Positions 54,556-61,944 of a stretch of DNA of 64,000 bases are shown one piece after another. The stretch spans positions 1,860,001 through 1,924,000 of the forward strand of contig NZ_CP007264.1 in assembly GCF_000585495.1 (NCBI RefSeq), written 5' to 3'. The position numbers were made by a program, and so were the translations under genes. Numbering within the stretch: the stretch's first letter is position 1; the number at the start of each line of letters is the position of its first letter. The stretch comes from Thermococcus nautili. Lineage in GTDB: Archaea; Methanobacteriota_B; Thermococci; Thermococcales; Thermococcaceae. The notes beneath the pieces were generated by a model, which did no database searches, was not told the DNA's origin, and saw only the letters and a list, made by a program, of their open reading frames with translations.

Positions 54556-54663
54556 ATGATGTGGCCAATGGCTATGTACGAGTACATGCTCATGCGTGAG
54601 AGGGAGAAGAAGAGAAGGAAGCCCATACCTGAGGAGCTCGAGTACGTTGAGATGCTCCAGTGA
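54556..54663 (+). CDS. Small basic protein of 35 residues
   Basis: ATG at 54556 follows GGGGGTGAGAGAG, a strong ribosome-binding signal, and a TATA GTATAATAAAC lies about 35 bases upstream. The product starts MMWPMAMYEYMLMRERE, continues with KKRRKPIPEELE and ends VEMLQ: a Met-rich hydrophobic helix, then a basic stretch and an acidic tail. Similar in plan to the small ORF at 49998. No known function. The 270 bases between the srp54 start and this gene are otherwise AT-rich and hold only promoters. Confidence 0.6.
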   Translation: MMWPMAMYEYMLMREREKKRRKPIPEELEYVEMLQ

Positions 54664-54702
54664 AGTATTTAAACGGTCCTTTCTATTTCTCCTGGTGGTG
54701 CT

Positions 54703-55557
54703 ATGAGGATTCATCACGAGTGCATTGCCTGCGCGATAAACCAGTGCCAGAAAATCGTCGAGATGAGCTTAACCGATGAAAATTCCCGCAGGGACGCAAT
54801 GCTGTTTTCGCTCAAGCGCGCTTCCGAGCTGTTCTCAAAGGACTCAATTCCCGCAGTCGTCGGTGGACTGCTCTTCCTTGACCTCTACGAGTTCATTGGG
54901 AACGACGACCCCTTCAGGGAATACAAGCGCCTTTCAAACGAGATGGCAGAGGGGCTCGTCGGTCACTTCGAGAACTCCGACCTTAAAACCGCACTAAAAC
55001 TCGCAATAGCCGGGAACGTCGTGGACTTCTCGACGGGCTACAACCCCGAGAAGCTTGAGGAGGACATAAGAAGGGTTCTCGATGAGAGCCTTCTCATAGA
55101 CCACAGCGATGAGCTCTTCGAGATGCTGAAGCGCGCTGGGACACTCCTCTACCTCGTTGACAACTGCGGGGAGATATACTTCGACAGGCTCTTCATCGAG
55201 AAGCTGAGGGAGGAGTTCCCCGACCTTAAAATAATCGTCGCGGGCAAGGCGGGCCCGATAATAAACGACGCGACCGTTGAAGACCTCCTCGAGGCCGGGT
55301 TTGGGGAAATCGCGGAGGTAATCTCGACGGGCTCAAGATTGCCCGGCACTCCGCTTGACTACGTTTCCGAGGAGTTCCTTGAGGTTTTCCGCTCGGCGGA
55401 CGTCGTCATTGCGAAGGGACAGGCCAACTTCGAGACCCTCAGCGAGCTCAACGATTCCAGAATCTTCTTCCTGCTCAAGGCAAAGTGCCCTGCAATCGCG
55501 AGGGAAATAGGGGTTCCACTGGGTTCCCTCCTCTGCCTCAACCTTTATCTTCGCTGA
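54703..55557 (+). CDS. DUF89 (ARMT1-type) damage-control phosphatase
   Basis: 284 residues; ATG after GGTGGTGCT. Starts MRIHHECIACAINQCQKI with paired cysteines, then LIDHSDELFEMLKRAGTLLYLVDNCGEIYFDR near 153, and AGKAGPIINDATVEDL and VIAKGQANFETLSEL near 245. The Asp-Asn and Asp-Ala-Thr residues are those that bind the divalent metal in the family. Archaeal DUF89 enzymes hydrolyse reactive sugar or pantetheine phosphates; which one is unknown here. Confidence 0.85.
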   Translation: MRIHHECIACAINQCQKIVEMSLTDENSRRDAMLFSLKRASELFSKDSIPAVVGGLLFLDLYEFIGNDDPFREYKRLSNEMAEGLVGHFENSDLKTALKLAIAGNVVDFSTGYNPEKLEEDIRRVLDESLLIDHSDELFEMLKRAGTLLYLVDNCGEIYFDRLFIEKLREEFPDLKIIVAGKAGPIINDATVEDLLEAGFGEIAEVISTGSRLPGTPLDYVSEEFLEVFRSADVVIAKGQANFETLSELNDSRIFFLLKAKCPAIAREIGVPLGSLLCLNLYLR

Positions 55558-55635
55558 TTGTCGATATTATTTTTAACGAATGTCTATCAGAAAGCCTTTT
55601 ATACTTTGAAGTTGTAGATAGTAGTGGTGATACCT

Positions 55636-55845
55636 ATGACAACGGTGCTGAAGCGTGATGTTGGTAGGTTTTTGAAGGAGATGAAGGTTCATTACGGCGA
55701 TGTCTGGAGGATGCCCTCAAGCAAATACCTTCTCCAGCCTGACTTCGTCGTCGTTGACCCCAAGACTGGAAAGAAAACGAAGGTCAGCTTTGTGTCGCTT
55801 GACGATGGTGAAGTCGTCGGCGTCGTTTACGACGAGATGGGATGA
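55636..55845 (+). CDS. Small conserved protein of unknown function
   Basis: 69 residues from ATG at 55636 (GGTG six bases upstream). Helical start TTVLKRDVGRFLKEMKVHYGDVWRMP, then two or three strands (DFVVVDPKTGKKTKVSFVSLDDGEVVGVVYDE). Not recognised. It is a single gene between DUF89 and the solenoid protein. TATA-like TTTTATACTT at about 55597 fits. Confidence 0.6.
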   Translation: MTTVLKRDVGRFLKEMKVHYGDVWRMPSSKYLLQPDFVVVDPKTGKKTKVSFVSLDDGEVVGVVYDEMG

Positions 55846-55925
55846 TTTCGTCTTTTGCCTTATCTACTTCTGACTTTGGGCGGAAACCATAAATAGGGCT
55901 TTGTTTTACCTGACTTGGTGGGAGC

Positions 55926-57227
55926 ATGGCGGTTGACCTTTACAATGAAGCCCTTTACTTAACGAGAAGTATTAAGGACCCTTACCTCAGGGCTATAACG
56001 TACGCGAGAATTGGCTACTACATGCACAGGGCTAAAAACCCCCGTTACGGCGAGGCGTTCACCAGAGCCCTGAAGGCCGTTGCTTCCATAGACAACCCCC
56101 TGCTCATCGTGAAGGCGCTCATTGAAGTTGCGACTTTCCTCGGCAAGACAGGCTCAAAAGGGGCCACAAAGACCTTTATCCAGGCATATGAGTCTATTAA
56201 AACGTTTCCCCAGCCGCTGAGGGATGAAATGCTTGAAGAGCTCGTCCACAGGCTTTTGGAGCTTGGACGGGTTGACGACGCTTTCTTCTACGCCAAGGAA
56301 ATTGAGAACCGCGTTAAGCGCAACGACACACTTCTTCAGGTTCTCCACAACTACATTGAAAAGGGCAACCTGCGGAAGGCCCGGCTCATCCTTGAGCTCA
56401 TCGAAGACGAACCCTGGCATTCCATCGCGGCGTACGAGGTTCTTAAAGAGCACCTTAAACGTGAGGAGTTCGGCAGTGCCATCAAGGTTCTCTCTGAGTT
56501 CCAGAGCGAGTACTGGCTCGGGGAGGCCATGAAGGCCGTCGCGGTTCATCTCAAGAAGGCCAACGTTCCGGAGGGCACCTACGAGAAGTTCGTTGATATA
56601 GCCCTCGGTATCTCCTCAAAGGTAGGTTTCGAAGTGCTCATATCGTTCCTCATAGGTGTTGCGGCCCAGGGTGAGATAGACTTCGTTATCGGAGTTCTCT
56701 CGAAGGTTCCCCGTGAGCTTCGCCCAGAGCTTCTAAAGTCAATAGTTCTAGCGGTTCTTGATAGACCCGAGCTTCTGGAGAGGCTTGTTGATAGACTCAT
56801 CGGCGATGAGAAGGAGCTCGTTATGAGCGCAATCCTTGACGCCCTCCTTGAAAGGCAGCCCAACTACGAGTACTATGAGCTCGTGAAGAGAATCGGCTCT
56901 GAAACCGACAGCGAGAGAGTAATAGTCAAGGCAGTCCGCTACCTGTCGAAGCTCCACGCCTACGACGACGCCTGGGAGCTGGCTTCGAAAGTGACCAATC
57001 CGTACCTCCGCTCGCTGGCCTTCGGAAGCATCGCCGTCGAGAAGTTGAAGGAGAACGACGTTGACGGGGCGATAGATGCATCGCTCGAAGTGAAAGACCC
57101 GCGCTGGGGCTCGTGGCTCCTCAGCGAAATTCTCGCCAAAATCCTTGAGGTTCAAACCGGCGGCGAGTTAAAAGAGGACATCGAGGAGCGCGCCGAAGCA
57201 CAGCGCAAACTCTGGGAAGGAAGCTAA
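55926..57227 (+). CDS. Alpha-solenoid repeat protein (paralogue of 61945-63015)
   Basis: 433 residues, almost all helix, as tandem two-helix units of 34-40 residues. A repeated signature IxDPYLRxxAxxxIA appears as SIKDPYLRAITYARIG near 15, SIDNPLLIVKALIEVA near 55, KVTNPYLRSLAFGSIA near 358 and EVKDPRWGSWLLSEIL near 390. TPR/HEAT-like, so a protein-binding scaffold is likely. GGTGGGAGC precedes ATG. No enzyme motif. The paralogue 5 kb away uses the same signature. Confidence 0.7.
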   Translation: MAVDLYNEALYLTRSIKDPYLRAITYARIGYYMHRAKNPRYGEAFTRALKAVASIDNPLLIVKALIEVATFLGKTGSKGATKTFIQAYESIKTFPQPLRDEMLEELVHRLLELGRVDDAFFYAKEIENRVKRNDTLLQVLHNYIEKGNLRKARLILELIEDEPWHSIAAYEVLKEHLKREEFGSAIKVLSEFQSEYWLGEAMKAVAVHLKKANVPEGTYEKFVDIALGISSKVGFEVLISFLIGVAAQGEIDFVIGVLSKVPRELRPELLKSIVLAVLDRPELLERLVDRLIGDEKELVMSAILDALLERQPNYEYYELVKRIGSETDSERVIVKAVRYLSKLHAYDDAWELASKVTNPYLRSLAFGSIAVEKLKENDVDGAIDASLEVKDPRWGSWLLSEILAKILEVQTGGELKEDIEERAEAQRKLWEGS

Positions 57228-57269
57228 CGTTTTAAAGCCCTCCCCTCAATTCTCTTTTCAGGTGATACC

Positions 57270-58073
57270 ATGCCGAGGATAGCCATTATTGGAGGCTCCG
57301 GAGTCTACGACCCGAAACTGCTTGAGAACGTAAGGGAGGAAACCGTTGAGACCCCCTACGGAACGGTAAGGGTCAAGATAGGGACCTACAAGGGCGAGGA
57401 GATAGCGTTCCTGCCAAGGCACGGGGAGAAGCACAGCGTTCCGCCCCACAAGATAAACTACCACGCCAACATCTGGGCGCTCCACGAGCTCGGTGTTGAA
57501 AGGATTCTGGCAACTTCGGCCGTCGGTTCGCTCAACCTCGACATGAAGCCCGGCGACTTCGTAATCCTTGACCAGCTCATGGACTTCACGAAGACGAGGC
57601 ACTACACCTTCTACGACGGTGAGGACAGCCCCCACGACAGGAAGTTCGTCGCCCACGTGGATTTCACTGACCCATACTGCCCCGAGCTCAGGAAGGCCCT
57701 CATCACCGCCTCCAAGGAGCTCGGCTTCACCTACCACCCGACGGGAACCTACGCCTGCATGGAGGGACCGCGCTTTGAGACGAGGGCCGAGATAAGGGCG
57801 CTCAAGATACTCGGCGCCGACGTCGTTGGCATGACCCAGTGTCCGGAAGCTGTTCTCGCGAGGGAGCTTGAGATGTGCTACGCGAGCGTTGCCATAGTCA
57901 CCAACTACGCCGCGGGAATCAGCAAGGAGAAACTCACCCACACCGAGGTCGTCGAGCTCATGGCAAAGAAGGGCGAGGAGATAAAGCTCCTCCTCATGAA
58001 GGCAGTGGAGCACATTCCCAAGGAGCGTCGCTGTCCGTGCAAGGATGCCCTCAAGGGCGCAACGGGCGAGTGA
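57270..58073 (+). CDS. mtnP: S-methyl-5'-thioadenosine phosphorylase
   Basis: 267 residues; ATG after GGTGATACC. Phosphate loop IIGGSGVYDP at 7-16, RHGEKHSVPPHKINYHANIWALHELGV near 52, ACMEGPRFETRAEIRALKILGADVVGMTQCPEAVLARE near 165, TNYAAG near 210, and a C-terminal CPC disulfide-type motif (RRCPCKD) seen in hyperthermophilic enzymes. It splits methylthioadenosine with phosphate during methionine salvage and can also act on purine nucleosides. Single gene. Confidence 0.93.
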   Translation: MPRIAIIGGSGVYDPKLLENVREETVETPYGTVRVKIGTYKGEEIAFLPRHGEKHSVPPHKINYHANIWALHELGVERILATSAVGSLNLDMKPGDFVILDQLMDFTKTRHYTFYDGEDSPHDRKFVAHVDFTDPYCPELRKALITASKELGFTYHPTGTYACMEGPRFETRAEIRALKILGADVVGMTQCPEAVLARELEMCYASVAIVTNYAAGISKEKLTHTEVVELMAKKGEEIKLLLMKAVEHIPKERRCPCKDALKGATGE

Positions 58074-58177
58074 TGTTCTCTTCCCTCCATTTCTCCCCCG
58101 AAAAGTGCTTACGTTGAGAACCGAAGGTTAAAGAAAGTGTTTAATAGTAGGGAGGCCTAATTCTCCTGGTGATGCGA

Positions 58178-59518
58178 ATGAAGTACGACGTCGTGATTAT
58201 CGGAGCCTCCGCGGGAGGTATCACAACGGCCATCTCGGCCAAGAAGTTCTACCCTGACAGGAGCGTCCTCGTCATCAAGAGGGAAAAGGTGGGCATGATT
58301 CCCTGTGGAATTCCCTACATCTTCGGAACCCTGAAGAGCGTTGACGACGACATACTGCCGGTTGAGAAGTTCCTTGAGCCCCTTGGCGTCGATATCCTGA
58401 CGGACGAGGTTACTGACATCGACCCGAAGAGGAAGGTCGTCAGGACCAAGTCCGGAAAGGAGATAGCCTGGGAGAAGCTGGTTCTGGCGACGGGCTCGAA
58501 GCCTGCAAAGCCGAACTTCCCAGGGGTTGACCTCGATGGGATATATACCGTTCCCAAGGACTACGAGTACCTCAAGAGGCTCCGCGAAAGGGTTGAGGAA
58601 GCCGAGAAAATCGTCATCGTCGGCGGTGGTTTCATAGCCCTTGAAGTTGGCGACGAGATACGGAAGCTCGGCAAGGACGTGACTCTGGTCGTCAGGAGCA
58701 GACTGCTACGGAGTTCCTTTGACCCGGAGTTCAGCGAGATGGTCGAAGGGAGGCTGAAGGAAGCCGGAATAAACATTGCCTACGGGCAGGTTGAGGGCTT
58801 CGCCGGGAACGGGAAGGTGGAGAAGGTTAGGCTCCTTGACGGAAGAGAAATCCCTGCCGATTTGGTAATCCTCTCCACAGGTTACCGACCCAACGTCGAG
58901 CTGGCCGTTAAGGCCGGCCTCAAGGTTACTCGCTACGGAGTCTGGACCGACGAGTACATGAGGACGTCTCATCCCGACATCTTCGCGGTCGGCGACTGCG
59001 TGGAGCACAGGGACTTCTTCACGGGCAAGCCCTACCAGCTCATGCTCGCCTCTACGGCCACCTTCGAGGCGAGGATTGCAGGGGCAAATCTCTTCAAGCT
59101 CCAGATTGTCAGGGAAAACAGGAGGACTATAGGTGCCTACTCAACCCACATAGCTGGCCTCACCCTCGCGGCGGCCGGTTTGACGGAGGAGCAGGCAAAG
59201 AGGGAGGGCTTTGAGGTCATCGTGGGCTACGGCAAGGGGCCGGACAGGCACCCGGCGAAGTTCCCGGACACCTCAATGGTAACTGTCAAGCTCATCTTCT
59301 CCCGCGACAGGGGTGCGATACTTGGGGCCCAGATAGCGGGAGGTAAAAGCGTCGGCGAGATGATAAACATCCTTGCACTGGCCATACAGAAGAGGCTCAC
59401 GGCGAGCGAGCTCTACACCCTCCAGATAGCGACCCACCCGCTTCTGACGGCCTCGCCCGTCGGCTATCAGATACTCCAGGCGGCCGAAGATGCACTGGCA
59501 AAGCTGAGGACACAATGA
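58178..59518 (+). CDS. FAD-dependent pyridine nucleotide-disulfide oxidoreductase (CoA-disulfide reductase/NADH oxidase type)
   Basis: 446 residues from ATG at 58178 (GGTG six bases upstream). FAD motif [15 protein letters not shown] at the start; the single active-site Cys lies in [12 protein letters not shown] near 41; the NAD motif [21 protein letters not shown] is near 147; FAVGDCVE near 270; dimer domain [22 protein letters not shown] near 385. The lone Cys rather than a CxxxxC pair places it with CoA-disulfide reductases, NADH oxidases and the sulfur reductases of Thermococcales. Substrate (oxygen, CoA disulfide or polysulfide) cannot be told from sequence. Confidence 0.85.
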   Translation: MKYDVVIIGASAGGITTAISAKKFYPDRSVLVIKREKVGMIPCGIPYIFGTLKSVDDDILPVEKFLEPLGVDILTDEVTDIDPKRKVVRTKSGKEIAWEKLVLATGSKPAKPNFPGVDLDGIYTVPKDYEYLKRLRERVEEAEKIVIVGGGFIALEVGDEIRKLGKDVTLVVRSRLLRSSFDPEFSEMVEGRLKEAGINIAYGQVEGFAGNGKVEKVRLLDGREIPADLVILSTGYRPNVELAVKAGLKVTRYGVWTDEYMRTSHPDIFAVGDCVEHRDFFTGKPYQLMLASTATFEARIAGANLFKLQIVRENRRTIGAYSTHIAGLTLAAAGLTEEQAKREGFEVIVGYGKGPDRHPAKFPDTSMVTVKLIFSRDRGAILGAQIAGGKSVGEMINILALAIQKRLTASELYTLQIATHPLLTASPVGYQILQAAEDALAKLRTQ

Positions 59519-59530
59519 AAAAGGCAGAAA

Positions 59531-61012
59531 TCAAAGTGAAACCCTTTCGTTTATTATCTCAACTATTTTGTTTCCCTCTTCGAGGTACTTCACGAGGTCG
59601 AAGACCCTCTCGGTGAAGCCGCCGATGTAGATGTTCCTGACGTCGTGCTCCTCAAGGTAGACCTGGCCGTAGCCGGCCAAATCCCACGTGATGAGCCTCA
59701 TCTCCGGATTGACGTCCTTCCGGTATTGCCTCACGGCGCGCTGGAACGCGTCGTCGCCGTAGTTCTCGGAATAGACGACCATATCCGTGAGCACGAAAAT
59801 CCTGTCGAAGTACTCTCCCTTCCGCAGGACTTCTCCCATAGGTTTGTAGGCGTAGGTGGCGTAGCCGACCCTACTCCTCAAGACGTCCTCCGCAGTTTCA
59901 AAGATGCTCTCTCCCTTTGGTATCCAGCGGTATTCGTCTGCGAATGCTACTATCGCCGTGTCGTACTTTTTGGCCAGTATCGCGCCGTAGAAGGCGGCGA
60001 CCATCTTCAGGGTTACCCTGCTCCTCCTGCTGAGGGGGAAATCCATCGAGCCGCTGACGTCGACGAGGACAAGGTTACTCCCATTCAGCTCCGGGAGAGT
60101 CGCGGTACTCTGCTCTATGGCCTCTCTGAGGGCTTTAAGGGCGATATCCCTAAGCTCGGCCTGTGTGGGGGAGTCAATTTTCATCCCCTTTAGGGCGAAG
60201 TATGCGCTCAGGTAGCGGTATGGGTATACCTTCGCCCTGCGCATCTCCTTCGGGTCTGCAAGTATCTCCATGGCCCTCCTGAACTTCTCCCTGTCGACCT
60301 CATGCTCTATGAGGTTGCGGAGGTTCCTGAGGAGCGCGAAGACCTGCTTGTACCTGATGAACTCTTCGAGCACCTCGTCCCAGGTTTCCTTGGTGGGGCC
60401 CCGGGTGGAGACCTTGGCCTCCCACGTGCGGGTGTTCTTGAGCCTGCCCTCGATGAGCGCCTTGAAGGTCTCCTCCTGCTCCTTGTTCTTCGGCTTCGGG
60501 TGGGTGAGCAGGAGGGCGTCCTTGAGCTTAACCTGACAGCGGTCGCAACGGTACTTGGCGAGCTGGTAGCTGTCGAAGCGGGTGAAGCTGTTCCTTATAG
60601 CCTTCTTGAGGCTGTTGGGTATCGGCTTTCCGAAAAGGGCGAACTGGATGGCGAGGGCCTCGGTGAGCATATCCGGTCTCGTGAAGACCCTCTCGCCGAC
60701 CTTCCGGGGTATGCCTGTGCCCTTGTACCTCTCGTGGTTGGCGAGGATGACAGTTCCGAGCGTTGGAAGGGAGCGGAGCAGGAGCTCCTCACGGGCGTAA
60801 ACGATGAGTTTTGCCACAAACTCCGGGTTTGCCCTTATCGCTTTCTCAAACGCGTCCAAGAGCCCTTGAAAACCCTCTTCAGCCCCGGTGTAGAACCTCG
60901 GCTCCCTCACGAGGTTGCTCGCGGCCCTGAGAAAGAGCTCGAGCTCCGGGCTCGGGCGGTAGGTTCTCCCACCCTCGAAGTTGAGAAGCTCGGCCCTCCT
61001 GTTGAACTTCAC
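59531..61012 (-). CDS. TROVE-domain Ro60/Rsr-like RNA-binding protein with vWA domain
   Basis: 493 residues from GTG at 61012 with GGGGTGAT five bases upstream. Residues about 15-290 form the TROVE HEAT-like domain (LLLRSLPTLGTVILANH, LTEALAIQFALFGKPIPNSLKKAI, FTRFDSYQLAKY, KLKDALLLTHPKPKN). A von Willebrand A domain with intact MIDAS follows: DVSGSM near 318, Thr in YATYAYKPMGE near 388, LTDMVVYSENYG near 408. A CxxC (YRCDRCQ near 157) is inserted in the TROVE domain. Ro60 rings bind Y RNAs and misfolded RNAs. The leader upstream can fold into a tRNA-like shape. Confidence 0.9.
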   Translation of the reverse strand: MKFNRRAELLNFEGGRTYRPSPELELFLRAASNLVREPRFYTGAEEGFQGLLDAFEKAIRANPEFVAKLIVYAREELLLRSLPTLGTVILANHERYKGTGIPRKVGERVFTRPDMLTEALAIQFALFGKPIPNSLKKAIRNSFTRFDSYQLAKYRCDRCQVKLKDALLLTHPKPKNKEQEETFKALIEGRLKNTRTWEAKVSTRGPTKETWDEVLEEFIRYKQVFALLRNLRNLIEHEVDREKFRRAMEILADPKEMRRAKVYPYRYLSAYFALKGMKIDSPTQAELRDIALKALREAIEQSTATLPELNGSNLVLVDVSGSMDFPLSRRSRVTLKMVAAFYGAILAKKYDTAIVAFADEYRWIPKGESIFETAEDVLRSRVGYATYAYKPMGEVLRKGEYFDRIFVLTDMVVYSENYGDDAFQRAVRQYRKDVNPEMRLITWDLAGYGQVYLEEHDVRNIYIGGFTERVFDLVKYLEEGNKIVEIINERVSL

Positions 61013-61030
61013 CCTATCACCCCGGCGGAG

Positions 61031-61117
61031 AAAATCGGCGGGGGAGGGGGGCGAACCCCCACCGGCCCATGGCCGGCGCCACTGCGAGGCGAAGTATCCC
61101 CCGCCTGCACTCCCGCC
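61031..61117 (-). ncRNA. Candidate structured RNA or leader upstream of the Ro60 homologue
   Basis: About 87 bases on the minus strand, far richer in G and C than the sequence upstream. The TATA at 61138-61149 predicts a 5' end at 61117, exactly where GGCGGG begins; CCCGCC at 61042-61037 can pair with it. Between them lie three hairpins: TGCAGGCG-n10-CGCCT(C)GCA with one bulged C, GCCGGCC-ATG-GGCCGGT, and GGGGG-TTCG-CCCCC. TTTT follows at 61034-61031, then the TROVE ribosome-binding site. The T-loop of tRNA and a CCA are missing, so it is not a normal tRNA. It may be a Y-RNA-like partner, a leader, or a known GC-rich archaeal ncRNA (hgc type). Confidence 0.5.
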
Positions 61118-61137
61118 ATGGTGGGTTAAACTTTGGG

Positions 61138-61149
61138 CTTTATAAACTT
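61138..61149 (-). promoter_or_regulatory. TATA box for Ro60-homologue transcript
   Basis: AAGTTTATAAAG on the minus strand, centred near 61143. With the spacing seen at other genes here, transcription starts near 61117, about 105 bases before the TROVE start codon. That leader is far longer than the usual 0-40 bases in this window. From here to 61280 I recognise nothing. Confidence 0.65.
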
Positions 61150-61280
61150 TACTGTGTCGAAAAGTAATAAGACGATAGCCGAACAGCGTTTAAGCTTTGA
61201 AATCCCTGGTGTTAAAGGTTGGGGGCGCCTGGTTTTTGTCATCCGTTAAGATGTTCGTAACGCTGGTGAGAATGGTGCTG

Positions 61281-61610
61281 AAGCTTTTGGAAAAAGTTTC
61301 ACCAAGGAAACTTTGCCCGGCAAAGTTTCATCAAAGTTTGTGATTCTTTTCTCAAGGGTTTCTTTTGGAGTGTTTGCGCTTTTAATGGCTTTTGTAGGTT
61401 GTGAATTCTCCGGATTTTGAGAGCTCTCTCACGCGGGTTTACATTTTCCCGCGCTCCGAAGGAGCGCCTCTTAGAGAAACCCCCCAAAGGACTCTCTTAA
61501 AGAGAATTCTGCAGAGAAGATGACCGTTTGAAAATGCGAACTCCTTAGAATTGCCTTTTAGACAAGAATCACGAACCTTGGTCAAACTTCGCGCAGGCGA
61601 AGTTTGTAAC
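61281..61610 (-). repeat. Hairpin-ended non-coding element, copy D (reverse orientation)
   Basis: On the minus strand it begins directly after tRNA-Arg(GCG): hairpin CAAACTTCGC-CTGC-GCGAAGTTTG (61606-61583), then GGTTCGTGATTC, as in copy A. The far end has CATCAAAGTTTGTGATTC (61329-61346) inverted, a hairpin GAAACTTTGC...GCAAAGTTTC (61307-61329), and beyond it AAGCTTTTGG-AAAAAG (from 61281), which matches the right hairpin of A and B. Centre: GCGCTCC-GAA-GGAGCGC (61451-61467) inside GGGTTT (61435-61440) and AAACCC (61477-61482). No gene; short ORFs here are shadows. Confidence 0.7.
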
Positions 61611-61688
61611 TGGCGCCCCGGCGGGGATTTGAACCCCGGACCTCGAGGTCCGCAGCCTCGCGCCCTATCCAGACTAGGCCACCGGGGC
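61611..61688 (-). tRNA. tRNA-Arg (GCG)
   Basis: 78 bases with encoded CCA. Acceptor GCCCCGG with CCGGGGC; anticodon stem CGAGG/CCTCG with loop CTGCGGA gives GCG; T-arm CGGGGTTCAAATCCCCG. TATA-like TTTATAAAG on the minus strand lies about 30 bases upstream. Repeat copy D starts five bases after its CCA. Confidence 0.95.
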
Positions 61689-61789
61689 ACTGCCCGCTAA
61701 CCCTTCTCGGAAACGCTTTATAAATTTAACCTTTCCCAAAGACCGAAAAATTTATAAATGCTCTCCGGATGAGTTAGTATCGGGCCTGT

Positions 61790-61866
61790 GCGGTGGTAGT
61801 CTAGCCTGGCTAGGACAGCGGCCTGCCACGCCGCTGGCCCGGGTTCAAATCCCGGCCACCGCACCA
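61790..61866 (+). tRNA. tRNA-Gly (GCC)
   Basis: 77 bases with encoded CCA. Acceptor GCGGTGG with CCACCGC; anticodon loop CTGCCAC gives GCC; T-arm CCGGGTTCAAATCCCGG. TATA TTTATAAAT at 61751-61759 predicts a start about 10 bases before the mature 5' end. Divergent from tRNA-Arg(GCG). No repeat element follows this tRNA. Confidence 0.95.
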
Positions 61867-61944
61867 CAAACTTCTTCTGGGGCTTCATCTCAAAACGAGT
61901 TCTCTCGGTCTGCTTTCTTCCGATAATAAAAAGAACATTAGGTT

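Noticed and set aside
61031-61117. Reading the segment upstream of the TROVE gene as an ordinary or selenocysteine tRNA
   Set aside because: There is no T-loop (GGGGG-TTCG-CCCCC has a four-base loop), no anticodon loop of seven bases and no CCA, although every real tRNA here encodes CCA.
61299-61690. Short minus-strand ORFs in repeat copy D
   Set aside because: They run through the terminal hairpins and into tRNA-Arg and have no start signal; the same positions are not open in copies A-C.
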